A stretch of 64,000 bases of DNA from Tubulanus polymorphus (lineage: Eukaryota > Nemertea > Palaeonemertea > Tubulaniformes > Tubulanidae): the NCBI RefSeq assembly GCF_964204645.1, contig NC_134026.1, positions 17,130,650 to 17,194,649 on the forward strand, read 5' to 3'. The notes beneath the pieces were generated by a model. The model was not told the origin of the DNA and did not search any database. It saw nothing but the letters and a program-made list of their open reading frames with translations. Below, one piece after another: positions 1 to 10,460 of the stretch. The translations under genes were made by a program, and so were the position numbers. Position 1 is the stretch's first letter, and every line of letters begins with the position of its first letter.

Positions 1-125
1 CGGTTGCTTATTCTTCTGCAAAAAATATATGGCGCCAAGTAAAACAAGATAAATTAGATAAGACAATCCCACAAAATTTAGTTAAATATAAAGATATAAA
101 TGATTTTATGTAAGAACAACCAACA
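1..125 (+). pseudogene. Polinton integrase 5' fragment (third copy)
   Basis: The first 125 bases are nearly identical to 13283-13411, the N-terminal part of the integrase gene of Polinton A. The reading frame is recognisable but holds a TAA where the complete copy has a leucine codon, and homology stops at about 125. It is the remnant of a further Polinton copy lying upstream, cut by the window edge on the left and by a junction on the right. It contains none of the catalytic residues. Confidence 0.85.
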
Positions 126-144
126 TCATCACAGCTAGGCTCTA

Positions 145-360
145 GTGAGAACGGACGATTGCTCTATGATACACATATACAGTGAGTGCGCGTAACAACA
201 ACTGCGCGTGGATATATCGATACAGTGAGTCGCTACTGAGAACGGTTATTAACGCGTGTGCTATTACTGTAGTACAATGATTGCGTGTCAACTGTGCCCG
301 GATAAATAGATGCTGTGAGGCTTGGGTGAGAACGGTTAATAGCGTGCTTGTTATATACAA
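145..360. repeat. Degenerate 90-bp tandem repeat, about 2.4 copies
   Basis: Units begin with a GTGAGAACGG-like core at 145, 236 and 326, a period of 90-91 bp. A second conserved block (GGATAaATaGAtrCtGTGAG) recurs at the end of the first two units. The array lies between the integrase scrap and the left inverted repeat of Polinton A. It is more GC-rich than the element beside it. Its origin is unknown. Confidence 0.7.
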
Positions 361-373
361 GGGGAAGTAATCC

Positions 374-413
374 CCACTCATCACCACAAGTATTTTTTTT
401 CCTTATAAATGGG
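374..413 (+). repeat. Left terminal inverted repeat of Polinton A
   Basis: CCACTCATCACCACAAGTA followed by a T-run and CCTTATAAATGGG is the reverse complement of 16613-16653 apart from a few bases in the T-run. The repeat reaches into the start codon of the polymerase gene. Just outside, 361-375 forms GGGG-AAGTAAT-CCCC. Confidence 0.88.
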
Positions 414-3400
414 GGAGAATGAACACCAGACAGAAAACAATAATGTTAATAAAAATCAATATTATTGTTCATATTGTAAAAAATACATCGATAAATCTAA
501 CAAATCTAAACATGAAAAATCTGCAAATCATAGAAAAAATGTTATAGATTTTGAAACTCCAGAAAATTCCAATGAAAGAAAAGAACGATTAGATGATATG
601 AATGTGGATGAAGTGTGTGAAGTTTGTAATGAATTTATAGTAAAAATGAATTATAAAAGACATCTCGAATCACAAAAACACCATCAAAATTTGAGTTATA
701 ATGTTTTAGGAAAAGATAAACCTCAACAAGTAAAAAAACCAACTTCAAAAACTAAATCCATTTCAAATAAACCTTACATGGAAAATGTTAGAAATTATAT
801 TGATTCACTATAAATAAAAGATACAATTGAAATATTAGAAACATTACGTAGTAAAATTGGTCCTGCAGCTATTATATTTAGATTTTTTAAAGGTACAACA
901 ATAGAAGATTATAGTAAATTTAATGAAATAATAGAAAAAATACTAGATTTGATAACAGATGTTGAATATCCAAAAATTAGTATCTCTGGGAAAGTAAGTT
1001 TTTTAAAGTCAGAAGAGAAAATGGATTATAATATTCAAACACTCTCTGAAGAAATAATTTCAAAAACGCAAATAAAAGAGAAATTAGAAAAAATATTTAA
1101 TGAATTTAAACGTCATATTGAAGAAAGATATTTTGAGGGTTCTGGTTTAACATTGAATGGAATTATATTTTTAGATTTAAATGTTTATAATACAAAAAGG
1201 AATAAAACATCAAAAAGTAAAACAATGTTTAAAAATGATTCAAGCTTTACAACAGAAAAGGATATTAAAGCATCATCTTATATTAAATTACCATTTACAA
1301 CAAAAGCAGTAATAAATGTTCAAAATGAAGATAATAAATGTTTTCTATGGTCAATTATTAGTTGCTTACACCCAACAGAAGATATTACGCATAGTTTAAG
1401 AATAACAAATTACCGGAAATATGAAACATTATATAAAATTGATCAATATCCAGTAACTATAAAAATGATACCCAAAATAGAAAAAATTAATAATTTAAAA
1501 ATAAATGTATTCGAATTGATGCAGTTACCAAAGACAAAAGGTGAAAATATTAAAGATTATACATTGGAAGCTTTATATTTAACAGAATATTATGATGATG
1601 AAAAAGCTATAGATTTGTTATATTACAAAAAAGATGAAAATGAACATTATATGTGGTTAAAACAAATTGATTTATTCTTTAGAACAGAAAGTGATTTTAA
1701 CAGTCATAAAATTTATCTATGTAGAAAATGTTTATCTAAATTTAGAACTGAGAATGCGTTACTAAATCATAAAGAATAATGTGATAATAAAGATTTTTGT
1801 AAATTAATAATGCCAACAGAAAAAGATTATAAATTGAAATTTACTAATCATAAATTTAAGAATATTGTTCCATTTGTAATTTATGGGGATTTTGAATCGT
1901 TGAATAAAGAATTAACTGATCAAGATAGAAAAGAAATATATAACAAAAAGCAATTATTAAAATCAATGGATAAAGGAAATGAACTAAATGAAGACACAAC
2001 ACAAGACCCGCCAATTATAAATACAATTAAAAAAGTTCACCAAAGAGCTGCTGCTTATGGAATTTATATAAAATCAAATTATCCTGAATTATATGAAAGT
2101 CAATATATTTATTTTAGAGGTGAAGATGTAGTTAATAATTTTTGTAACAAAATAATTGAATTAGAAAGTGATTTTGCAAAATTATTAAACAAAAATAAAA
2201 GAATAGTTATGACAAAAGAAGATTGATTTTAATTATGCAACTCATTGTTGTTATTGTGAAAAACGTTTTTATTCATTTGATAAAAAAGTTAGAGATCATG
2301 ATCATTTAAATTCAAAATATCGTGGAGCTACTCATGAAGATTGCAATTTACAAGCTAAGAAAATTAATTTCGTACCAATATTATTTCATAATTTATCAGG
2401 CTATGATACCCATCTATTTATAAAACAATTATCGGGAAAATTGGGCGCAATTAATCAAGAAATAGAAGAATATAATGCTATGAATGGCGTAAATGTAAGA
2501 AAATATGATTTTAAACTATTAGCTAAGACATCTGAAAATTATATTTCATTTCAATTTGGTTGCATTAGATTTTTAGATTCTTATAGATTTCTAGTAGCAA
2601 GTTCATTAGATAATTTAGCAAAAAGTTTAGTTGATAATGATTTTGTTATAACTCGATATTATTATCCAAATGAACAAGATTTTAAATTATTGAGATATAA
2701 AGGTGCAATTCCTTATTCATTTTATAAAACACACAATGATTTTAATGTAACAGAATTATTAAAAGATCAATTTTATGATCAATTAAAAGAGGAGTATGTG
2801 AAAGATGAAGTGTTTAATAGAACATTAAATATTTGGAACCATTTTAAGATGAAAAATCATGGTGAATTAGTTGATTTATATTTAAAATCAGATGTTATGA
2901 TACTGGCTGACATATTTGAAAAATTTAGAGAAGTTAATTTGAATCATTTTAATGTTGATCCTTGTTATTGCTACTCTAGTCCTGGTTTAACCTGGCAATG
3001 TGGTTTAAAATATACTAACGTAGAGTTAGATTTATTAAAAGTACCAGACATGGTTTTATCATTTGAAAAATCAATTAGAGGTGGAATTAGTGGTGTTATG
3101 GGAGATAGATATTTTAAAGCAAATGATGAATATAAATTATTATATATTGACGCCAATAATTTATATGGTTGGGCAATGATGCAACCTCAACCATATAAAA
3201 TTTTATATTAACAGAAGTTGAAAATGGTGATAAAACTGATTGGGAAAGCGCAATTGCGAGTTTAAAAGATGAAGCACCAATTAGTTATTTCTTTGTAGTT
3301 GATTTAGAATATCCTGAAAATATAAAGTTTAAAACAAGAAACTTACCTTATTGCCCAGAACATTTAACTGTAGATGATAGTTATTTAAGTGAATACCAGA

Positions 3401-5455
3401 AGAAAATAAAACCGAAAGATCATGTTTTTACAGAAAAATTAATACTTACTCAAAATAATAAATACAATTATATTGTTCATTATAGAATGTTAAAATTTCA
3501 TCTAAAACAAGGAATGAAATTAAAGAAAGAACATAGATATATTGAATTTAATCAATCGAAGTGGTTAGAAAAATATATAGATTTCAATACTCAACAGAGA
3601 ACAATATCTGAAACAGATTTTGAAAAAGATTTTTTTAAATTAATGAACAATAGTTTTTATGGTAAAAACATGTGAAAATATTAGAAATAGAAATGATATT
3701 GAATTAGTAAATAATTCTGAAAGATTGAGACATTTACAATCAAGTCCTAGACATTTAGGAAATAAAAAATTTGAAGATTATTTAACTGCAGTGAAATTAA
3801 AAAGAACGTCAATGAAATTTAATAAACCTATATTCATTGGTTCAACTGTTTTAGAAGTATCAAAATTATTAATGTATGATTTTAATTATAATGTTTTACA
3901 ACCACTTTTTGGGGAAAAGCATATTGAAATATTATATTTTGATTCTGTAACAGCTGACACCCCAATATTATTAAAATGTAATGATAAAATATTGATAAGA
4001 AGAATTTCAGAAATAATTCCAAAACAAAATGAATGTTATATTTCATATGGTGAAAAAGAATTAATACAAATAAATTGTTTAATGGATGTTTGGACAAGAA
4101 ATGGATGGAAAAAATTAAAGAATATTATTAGGCATAAAAGAAATAAGAAAATCTATAGAGTTAGAACTAAATTAGGGTTTGTAGATGTTACAGAAGATCA
4201 TAGTTTAATTAAACGAAATGGTGATGAAATAAAACCAACTGATATAAAAATTGGGGATGAATTATTACATAAGAGATTTTTCCAAAGAATGAATCATATG
4301 TCATTCGACGAAATTATTGATAATATTTATAATATAGAACCTGAAACATTAGAAGAAAAAGAATATTTTATCCAAGGATTTTTTTTATGGGAGATGGTTC
4401 AGCAGGTGTGTATAATTATGTTAGTGGTAATAAATATTGTTGGTATTTATGCAATCAAGACTTGAAATTATTAGAAAGAATTAAGAAATTCTGTGAAGAA
4501 GTTTATTCGCACAAAGTTTTTAAAATCATAGATGTTATGAAATCATCGCAATGTTATAGAATACATGTGAATAATCCTAAAGATTTTGCTATAAAATATA
4601 ATGACGAATTCTATATTCATGCAATAGTGAAAAGTAATACTTCAACTAAAGAAAAGATAGTACCAGATTATGTATTAACTGCAAAAGATAATTTAAGAAA
4701 ATGGTTCTTCATTGGATTTTATGCTGCAGATGGTTCAAAAAGTTTCAAAACAATATCTTTAGCTCAAAAAGGAAAAGTTGCTATATCAGGGTTAAATATA
4801 TTATGTAATTCATTAGGCTTCAATATGAATATTGGATTATTAAATCTAAACCAAATTGTTTTAATTTAAGCCACACAGAAAAAGATTTAACTGAAGAAGT
4901 TAAAGATTTATTTGAAATATATAACCCATCAGATTATGTCTATGATTTATCAACTGAAGATGGCACATTCAACTGTGGATTTCCATTAATTTGATTCAAT
5001 ACTGACGCCTACATACTAAAAATCAAGACAAATGACATAACAAAAGACTTAAAAACATTAAAACATCATTTTGATTTTAGGAATTATCCCAAAGATCATG
5101 AACTATTTAGCAATGATAATAAAAAGATTCCTGGTAAATTTAAAGATGAATTAGGGGATGATGAAATTATTGAATTTGTTGGGATAAGAAGTAAAATGTA
5201 TAGTTACAGAACAAAAGATCGTGAAGCTAAAAAGTTAAAAGGAATAACAAAACATGTGGTTGATAAACATGTAGAATTCCAAGATTATATAAAGTGTTTA
5301 TATAACTCAATTGTAATGAAACATAAAATGAATTGTTTAAGATCAGAAGATCACGAGATGTACATTAATGAAGTTGAAAAAACTAGTTTGAATCCATTTG
5401 ATGATAAAAGGCATATTTTAGATGATGGTATAAAACATTACCTTATGGTTATTAA
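409..5455 (+). pseudogene. polB: Protein-primed DNA polymerase B with N-terminal zinc fingers, intein-split
   Basis: This is the replicative polymerase of the element, which by family knowledge would start synthesis from a protein primer at the ends. In order: two C2H2-type fingers (about 470-690), a conserved N-terminal region with a D-N-K-C-F motif (about 1330), Exo I DFE at 1888, an endonuclease VII/HNH-like DHDH motif at 2294, Exo II NLSGYD at 2390, Exo III YLKSD near 2880, Pol motif A near 3145-3178, motif B NNSFYG near 3645, and motif C YFD/TDA split by an intein at 3944-5000. Breaks: stops at 811-813 and 1777-1779; frameshifts near 2224, 3205, 3665 and 5433, plus others inside the intein. 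The pieces are collinear with the copy at 52211-62553. The start sits in the TATAAATGG context inside the inverted repeat. Confidence 0.93.
3944..5000 (+). other. Intein with LAGLIDADG homing endonuclease in PolB motif C (degraded)
   Basis: The polymerase reads YFD and then breaks into SVTADTPILLKC, a class of intein N-terminus that begins with Ser. About 1,057 bp later it ends in a VYDLSTEDGTFNCG block and ...FN, followed by the extein residues T-D-A-Y. Inside are two LAGLIDADG-type motifs, GFF..GDGSAG near 4375-4405 and FFIGFYAADGSK near 4705-4743. The insertion lies between the two aspartates of the catalytic motif, the site called pol-c in archaeal and giant-virus polymerases. Polinton B has no insert there (between 62037 and 62038). 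The intein is dead: a frameshift at an eight-T run near 4380, another near 4865, and a TGA at 4992-4994 next to the C-terminal Asn. Confidence 0.92.
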
Positions 5456-5526
5456 AATGGATCAATATCATCAAACTCGAAATCACTATTGGTTTCTTCT
5501 TTTTCATTTAATTGTTCTTGTATAAT

Positions 5527-6778
5527 TTATTTAGGTTCTTCCATTTCATTTTTCTCATTTAAATAAAGTTCTATCTTGTACCACATTTCATCTCGCTGTC
5601 TTTGTTTCTTTTTGTTCGTTAATTCATCAAATGGAATTATAATATCGATGTTTAAATAATTTACTATCTTATTTAAAAAGAATTCATAATTAATTGAATC
5701 TGTTATTCTATTATCCACATAATATCTTAATATTTGTTTGAATGTTTCTTTTATATTTTCCATATCTTTTTCTGTTAATTTAGGTTTTTTATAATAATCG
5801 TTAAATAATAAATATAAATACATTTCCTTTTCTTGTGTGTTGAATGTTGATGGAATAATTGTTTTTATTATATCTTTTTTAGTTATTTCACCATTTTTAT
5901 TTTCTATTATTTTCATTTTTTCAAGCCATTGCTTATATTCTGGTGTATGATCTTCCATAGAAAATATCTTAAATATTTCATCTAGATAATTTGATTTTGG
6001 TTCTATAAGAATATTTCTAGTTTTTTCATCACCCCATAAATTCTTTTGCCATCCACATTCATTACAAAATATCACCGGACCTTCTTGTCTTAAGTACTCA
6101 TAAATACATTTTGGGCATTTTTGTCTATCATTTCTTAGTAATAGATCTTCGTTAAGCTCTTGGTATTTTCTTACGTTTTCTTTATGTTTTATTGTTCTAT
6201 TATGTAGATTTGAATTACTTGTTGTAATAATCAATTTACAATATTTACAATAATATGTTTTTCTTGTTAATTCATTATATTGTTTTTCTAACTTTTCAAC
6301 TGTTTCTTTATTATCTGGTAACGTTTTCTCATATTTTATTTTTTCTAATAAACTATTTTTTCTTTCATTGAATTCAGTTTTAAATTTATTAGAAATTTTA
6401 TCTATATGTACTTTACGAAATTGATGATTCTCCCAATCTTCTATATTTTCAGGACTAAATTTCATTCGACAAGGCTCGCAGAAATGATCTTTTACATTAT
6501 CCTTATCATAGAATAAGAAAGGTCTTTTCCAAATAACTTCAGGTTCAACTTCAACAGAATTACTATTACTTTCGTTACTATCAACATTAACCGTTGCGTC
6601 ATTAATTTTACACTTCTCTGAATGTTTTTTAACATAATTTCTTGAGAATAATTTATTACATTTTGGGCAGTTTATTTTAGGGGGGTTTATAATTTTCATC
6701 ATGTTTTTTCATATGTCGAGCCATATTACTTTTTCTTAGAAGTTCACCAGAAATTTCGCATGGTATCTTCTCATCCAT
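5527..6778 (-). CDS. Multi-zinc-finger protein with VLTF3-like C-terminal half
   Basis: This minus-strand gene lies between polymerase and penton genes. The main open frame (391 aa from 6702) has finger-like pairs at C12/C15 with H27/C31, C75/C78 with H93/H99, and C152/C155 with H167/H173. A zinc ribbon follows (C196/C199 and C213/C216), then about 170 mostly helical residues ending in a W-Y-K-I motif. The ribbon plus helical C-terminus resembles, by pattern, the late transcription factor VLTF3 (A2-like) of poxviruses and other large DNA viruses; this is my inference and needs a profile search. The true start is probably at 6778, in a TAAATAAATGG context, with a further finger-like stretch. 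A frameshift in the C-run near 6680 separates it from the main frame. Confidence 0.6.
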
Positions 6779-6845
6779 TTATTTAGGAGAAATTTTATTA
6801 AAATTAATTTTTAGTGATGGGCGGTAATTTTTTATGTTATAAATA

Positions 6846-7605
6846 ATGGTAGAATTAAAAGAATACAGAATATTTGTTGATTCTAGAAAACTTACAAATT
6901 ATAAATCACATTATTTATTAGTACAATTAGATAGAGAATTTAAGAATTGTGTTGATTTAAAATTAGTAAATATAAGTTTATGAAATTCTTTTTATAATGT
7001 ATCGGATAAAAGTCTAGAACATTTAATTTTTTTCAATCTTTTACAAAAAAAGGAATAAATGGTTTTTTATATATTTAAAACCAGGATTATATAATTTAGA
7101 TACATTAGCACAAGAAATTAATAGAAAAGCTCGAGCTAAATTAGGAAGTGATTCCGGATTTAGTATTAGATTTTCAAAAAGTAATAGTTCTAATAAAATA
7201 AAGATTAGGTTAGCTCATGACGAACAATTTAAATCTACAGTAAGAAAACCTTTAGGTAAACTGTAGGAATTAACCCAGATATTGTTACAGTAAACGCAGA
7301 AGGTAGATCAAACGTTAATACCTTACACACATTTCTATATTTATTGTAATTTAATTGATCCTAAAAAAACATTTGAAGCAACTAAAGATACAACATGTAA
7401 TTCTAGTATATCAAATATTTTACCATTAAAAAATGTTAAACAATTTGGAACTCAAATAAATTATAATTTAGCTGAATATGAATTTCAACCTTGTATTCCT
7501 CAATTTAATAATTTTAAATTAGAAATAAGAAATCATAATGGATATTTAATTGATTTGAATAACTTTCCTGTAATTTATGAATTAGTTATAAGATGTAAAG
7601 AGTAA
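6846..7605 (+). pseudogene. Penton-like minor capsid protein
   Basis: It starts MVELKEYRIFVDSR and ends with an RNHNGYLIDLNNFPV block. Family knowledge links this layout (N-terminal VDSR-type strand, central G-Y-x-L-D turn, C-terminal D-x-NG strand) to the jelly-roll minor capsid or penton protein of Polintons. The copy at 62973-63597 has the same two ends. Broken here by TGA/TAA codons after NISL near 6980 and near 7056, plus frameshifts around 7265 and 7320. It is the first gene of the plus-strand capsid block. Confidence 0.6.
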
Positions 7606-7624
7606 TTTTTTTGATATATAAATG
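7606..7624 (+). promoter_or_regulatory. T-run plus TATATAAATG start-site motif
   Basis: Directly after the penton stop codon come seven Ts, then GATATATAAATG, where ATG is the next start. The same arrangement (stop, T-run, 5-8 bases, TAAATG) precedes most genes of the element. It matches the poxvirus late-promoter layout, a T-rich stretch followed by TAAATG. Confidence 0.5.
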
Positions 7625-7978
7625 AATATAACTGTTGGGCCGAGTATATGTTTTGGGTTTGATTTTAAACGTGAGAAAGAAATGAAATTTAACATTAATG
7701 ATGTAATAACACATATCAAAAATATTGCATTTTCTAATGAAACAACATTTGAGTATGAAACAACAATAGATAAAGAAACTTTAAATGTAGAAAAGATTAC
7801 TAATTTAATTAGAGAATCTTTAAGATTTTATGAATTAGATGAAGATTTTATCATCGATGATATTAAAAAAATAATAATTGAAATATATACAAATGAAACT
7901 AGTAATGAAATAAATGTTGAATTAATCATAAATAAGTTAACTAAATATTTTGAAGATAGTAATTTTTTTGATAAATAA
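7622..7978 (+). CDS. Small conserved Polinton protein, function unknown
   Basis: This intact 118-aa frame begins MNITVGPSICFGFDF. The same gene, in the same position after the penton gene, is intact at 63614-63958 in Polinton B. The first 20 residues and the C-terminal INVELIINKLTKYF block are almost unchanged, while the middle is variable and acidic. No transmembrane segment, signal peptide or catalytic motif is visible. Conservation of both ends between two diverged copies suggests selection while the elements were active. A small virion component is possible, but I do not recognise the fold. Confidence 0.75.
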   Translation: MNITVGPSICFGFDFKREKEMKFNINDVITHIKNIAFSNETTFEYETTIDKETLNVEKITNLIRESLRFYELDEDFIIDDIKKIIIEIYTNETSNEINVELIINKLTKYFEDSNFFDK

Positions 7979-7979
7979 A

Positions 7980-8201
7980 TGAGTGATAATAAGTGGATAA
8001 TAAACTGGATTATATAATGGAGCATTACTATCAGTTGGAACTGTTGGTTATTCAATGGTATTAAAAAAAGTATTTAAAATGGGAAGTGTTAATGTTGATA
8101 GATTTGATATAAATGATATTTTAAAATTAACATTAGCAGTTACTTTATCTAATTTAACTATTGATTATTTGGAAAAACAAAAATATATTCCTCCCATATA
8201 A
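7980..8201 (+). pseudogene. Small membrane protein, frameshifted
   Basis: It starts MSDNKWII; one extra A near 8003 shifts the frame, after which about 60 residues follow with a glycine-rich hydrophobic stretch and a C-terminal LEKQKYIPP end. Polinton B keeps the unshifted start (63955 onward). One possible transmembrane segment lies near the N-terminus. It lies between two other small proteins, in the typical Polinton cluster of short membrane proteins. Function unknown. Confidence 0.6.
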
Positions 8202-8226
8202 ATGCGTAATTATTTTACTAAATAAA

Positions 8227-8648
8227 TGGCTTCTGCCGTTATAACTATTATATGATCGGCAATTGTTAACGCTTTAGCATTTACTGGTGGTGTTTATTTA
8301 TTTAAGCATATTGATAAAAATGGATCATTAACAGAACAAAAAAGGCATAACTTTGCATTAGAGAAATACAATAAAGCTGCAGAAGAATATAGAGAAAAGA
8401 GGCAAAACTATATGGATTATATTAACAAGGAATTATATGATCAGAAGATTTCACATAGAGATTTTCAATCAGTTGATGATACAATGAGTTTATATGACGC
8501 GGTTACCAATAAAGAAAAATTACATCTATACAAACCTAAATTATCAGAGTATTATACCCCAAGTAAAGAACAACAGAAATATGAAATAATATGGATTTTA
8601 GGCGGGACAGTTATTGTTATATTTGTAGCGTATAGATTTACTAATTAG
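8227..8648 (+). pseudogene. Polinton membrane protein with YYTPS motif
   Basis: About 140 residues: an N-terminal glycine/alanine-rich hydrophobic helix, a central charged helical region likely to form a coiled coil (KRHNFALEKYNKAAEEYREK), a conserved SEYYTPS motif and a C-terminal transmembrane helix. This arrangement is a recurrent unnamed family of animal Polintons. The only break is a TGA at 8254-8256 within the first helix, where Trp would be natural. The start is in CTAAATAAATGG. A two-pass virion or virus-factory membrane protein is a reasonable guess. Confidence 0.7.
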
Positions 8649-8670
8649 TAATTTTTTTGCTAAATAAATG
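8649..8670 (+). promoter_or_regulatory. T-run plus TAAATAAATGG start-site motif
   Basis: After the stop at 8646-8648 the sequence is TAATTTTTTTGCTAAATA followed by the start codon at 8668. The gap between genes is only 19 bases, which leaves no room for an ordinary upstream Pol II core promoter within it. Confidence 0.5.
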
Positions 8671-9102
8671 GATGATAAAGTTGATAATATTGATATTATT
8701 CCTCATGATGTAAATAAAACTAAATTAAGAATATATTTAGAAAAACAAATATTAGAATTTGAAAATGATTTAAAAGTTAAAAAGAAAAAATATTTAAAAA
8801 GTAAAATTATATATTATTTGATTATAAGTGGTTCGGTTACAATTAGTTCTGTAATAACATTTCTAGCAATATTCAGCCCATTAACACCTTTAGCTATATC
8901 AATTGGTGTATTAGGATTAAGTTCAAGTGTATTAACCGGTATAAGTTCAAAATTCAATATAAAAAGTAATAAAGAAAAAATTAAAACTAATATAAAAGAA
9001 ATTAATAAATTAAAAAATACACTAGATTATATAATGAGTTTAAATGGTCATATAACAGTTGGAGAACAAGATAAATTATTAAAAGAATTAATAAATTATT
9101 AA
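8668..9102 (+). CDS. Two-helix membrane protein with flanking coiled coils
   Basis: An intact frame of 144 residues. A lysine-rich helical N-terminus (about residues 20-50) leads into two hydrophobic segments (about 53-72 and 76-95) separated by a Pro-Leu-Thr-Pro turn. A second lysine-rich helix and a short ITVGEQDKLLKEL tail follow. The two-helix hairpin with cytosolic coiled coils resembles SLATT-like proteins found in many Polintons; that comparison is by layout only. No break is visible, which is unusual among the genes of this copy. Confidence 0.7.
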   Translation: MDDKVDNIDIIPHDVNKTKLRIYLEKQILEFENDLKVKKKKYLKSKIIYYLIISGSVTISSVITFLAIFSPLTPLAISIGVLGLSSSVLTGISSKFNIKSNKEKIKTNIKEINKLKNTLDYIMSLNGHITVGEQDKLLKELINY

Positions 9103-9118
9103 TTTTTTAATTATATAA

Positions 9119-10444
9119 ATGGTAGATAGTTTTCCAAAAGCTTTCCAATATAATAAATCAATTAAATATAATATTCCTGCAATAGATTTTAATAAAGATA
9201 TTTCATATAGAAATGAAGTTTTAAATTCATTAATTGATTTATATATTTATGTTACTGAAACTAATTATTTTAATGTTAAGATGGAAAATATATTTCATGT
9301 GTATACAATTAATTTTAAAAATTTAAATGAGGCAAAACAATGGTTATTAAAATCTAATATGAAGTATTGACAGAACCAATTAAATTTTGCTGTTTATTGT
9401 GCAACAACAGGATGTGGAATTAGTTGGAATGATCATTTAAACAAACCAAGTTTACCATTGATGTTATCACTCTTTAGATTTCATACATACTTTCAAACAA
9501 AATTAATATTAGATGAATTAGAATGTCCTTTACCAGGTTCAAAATATTTTAAAGAATTGAATAATAATATTAATTTTTCTAAGTTTTATAAAATATGTAA
9601 TGAATTTAATATTAATTCAAATAAAGATTTTAGAGCATAAATTGGAACGATAGGTGGATTAGGAATATTATATACTAAAGAATTTGGAAAAATAATGGCA
9701 AATTCAGATATAAGAACACTAAATTGGAATGAATTACCAAAATATTATAATAATATACAACAACAAAACAATAATGGTTGGGTTAATTTCATTTTAGAAA
9801 ATAGTGAAGGTTTTACTAAAGCTGGAATACAAAGAATAAATCAATCTATTAGAACTTATTTGATATGTATTTTAGGCGCTCAAGTTGAAACAAGATCCCC
9901 AATAGTTGGAAATGATAACACTTCATTTGATGCGCAGAAACAATTCAAAGTATTATTTGAAGATTCCATTCATAATGATAAAAATAGATCGATTCCAGAA
10001 AACATTGTAAGATATCAAAATTATTTAGATAAATCTCATGTAAGACTAAATTATTGTATAGGCCCTAATCCATTAATTATTTCTAATGATTTAGTACTAA
10101 AGATGGGAAACATAATTGGTTACAATAATCTAATTAAAACTGCAACAATAAATAATTCATTTGGATTAAATGATATAAATAAAAAGATTATTACTGCTCC
10201 AACATTAATGGAAGGTGAAAAAAATAAAAAACATATTCAATCAACAGAAACTAAAACTAAGAATATTAAATTAAATAATGATTCTAAAATAAAAGATTAC
10301 AATACATCAGAAAATATAGAAACTGATAATATTCAACATGATATAATTAAAACTGATAATGATAATAAATCCCATGAAAATGCTAAATTAGCTTTAACTT
10401 GTATAGGAATTGTAATCGGAGGAATATTATATTTTAAATTTTAA
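9119..10444 (+). pseudogene. Large conserved Polinton protein, two nonsense codons
   Basis: One reading frame of 442 codons is interrupted only by TGA at 9368-9370 and TAA at 9638-9640. The TGA falls in a place where Trp fits (before QNQLNFAVYCATTGCG). Recognisable blocks are the ATTGCGISW region, an RFHTYFQ..LDELECPLPGS block, SEGFTKAGIQRINQSIRTY, and ILGAQVETR. The C-terminus is Lys/Asn/Asp-rich, then ends in one transmembrane helix (about the last 20 residues). This is one of the most widely shared proteins of animal Polintons and is thought to be a structural or virion protein; its role is not established. Start in TATATAAATGG. Confidence 0.75.
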
Positions 10445-10460
10445 TTTGTTTATTATGTAA

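Noticed and set aside
361-380. Six-base target-site duplication for Polinton A
   Set aside because: Bases outside the left (GTAATC) and right (TGTCTC) repeats do not match in any register that I tried.
142-387. Minus-strand 81-codon ORF over the 90-bp tandem repeat
   Set aside because: It follows the repeat units and has no recognisable domain; open by chance.
3882-4097. Minus-strand ORF across the intein start
   Set aside because: Shadow of the polymerase/intein reading on the plus strand.
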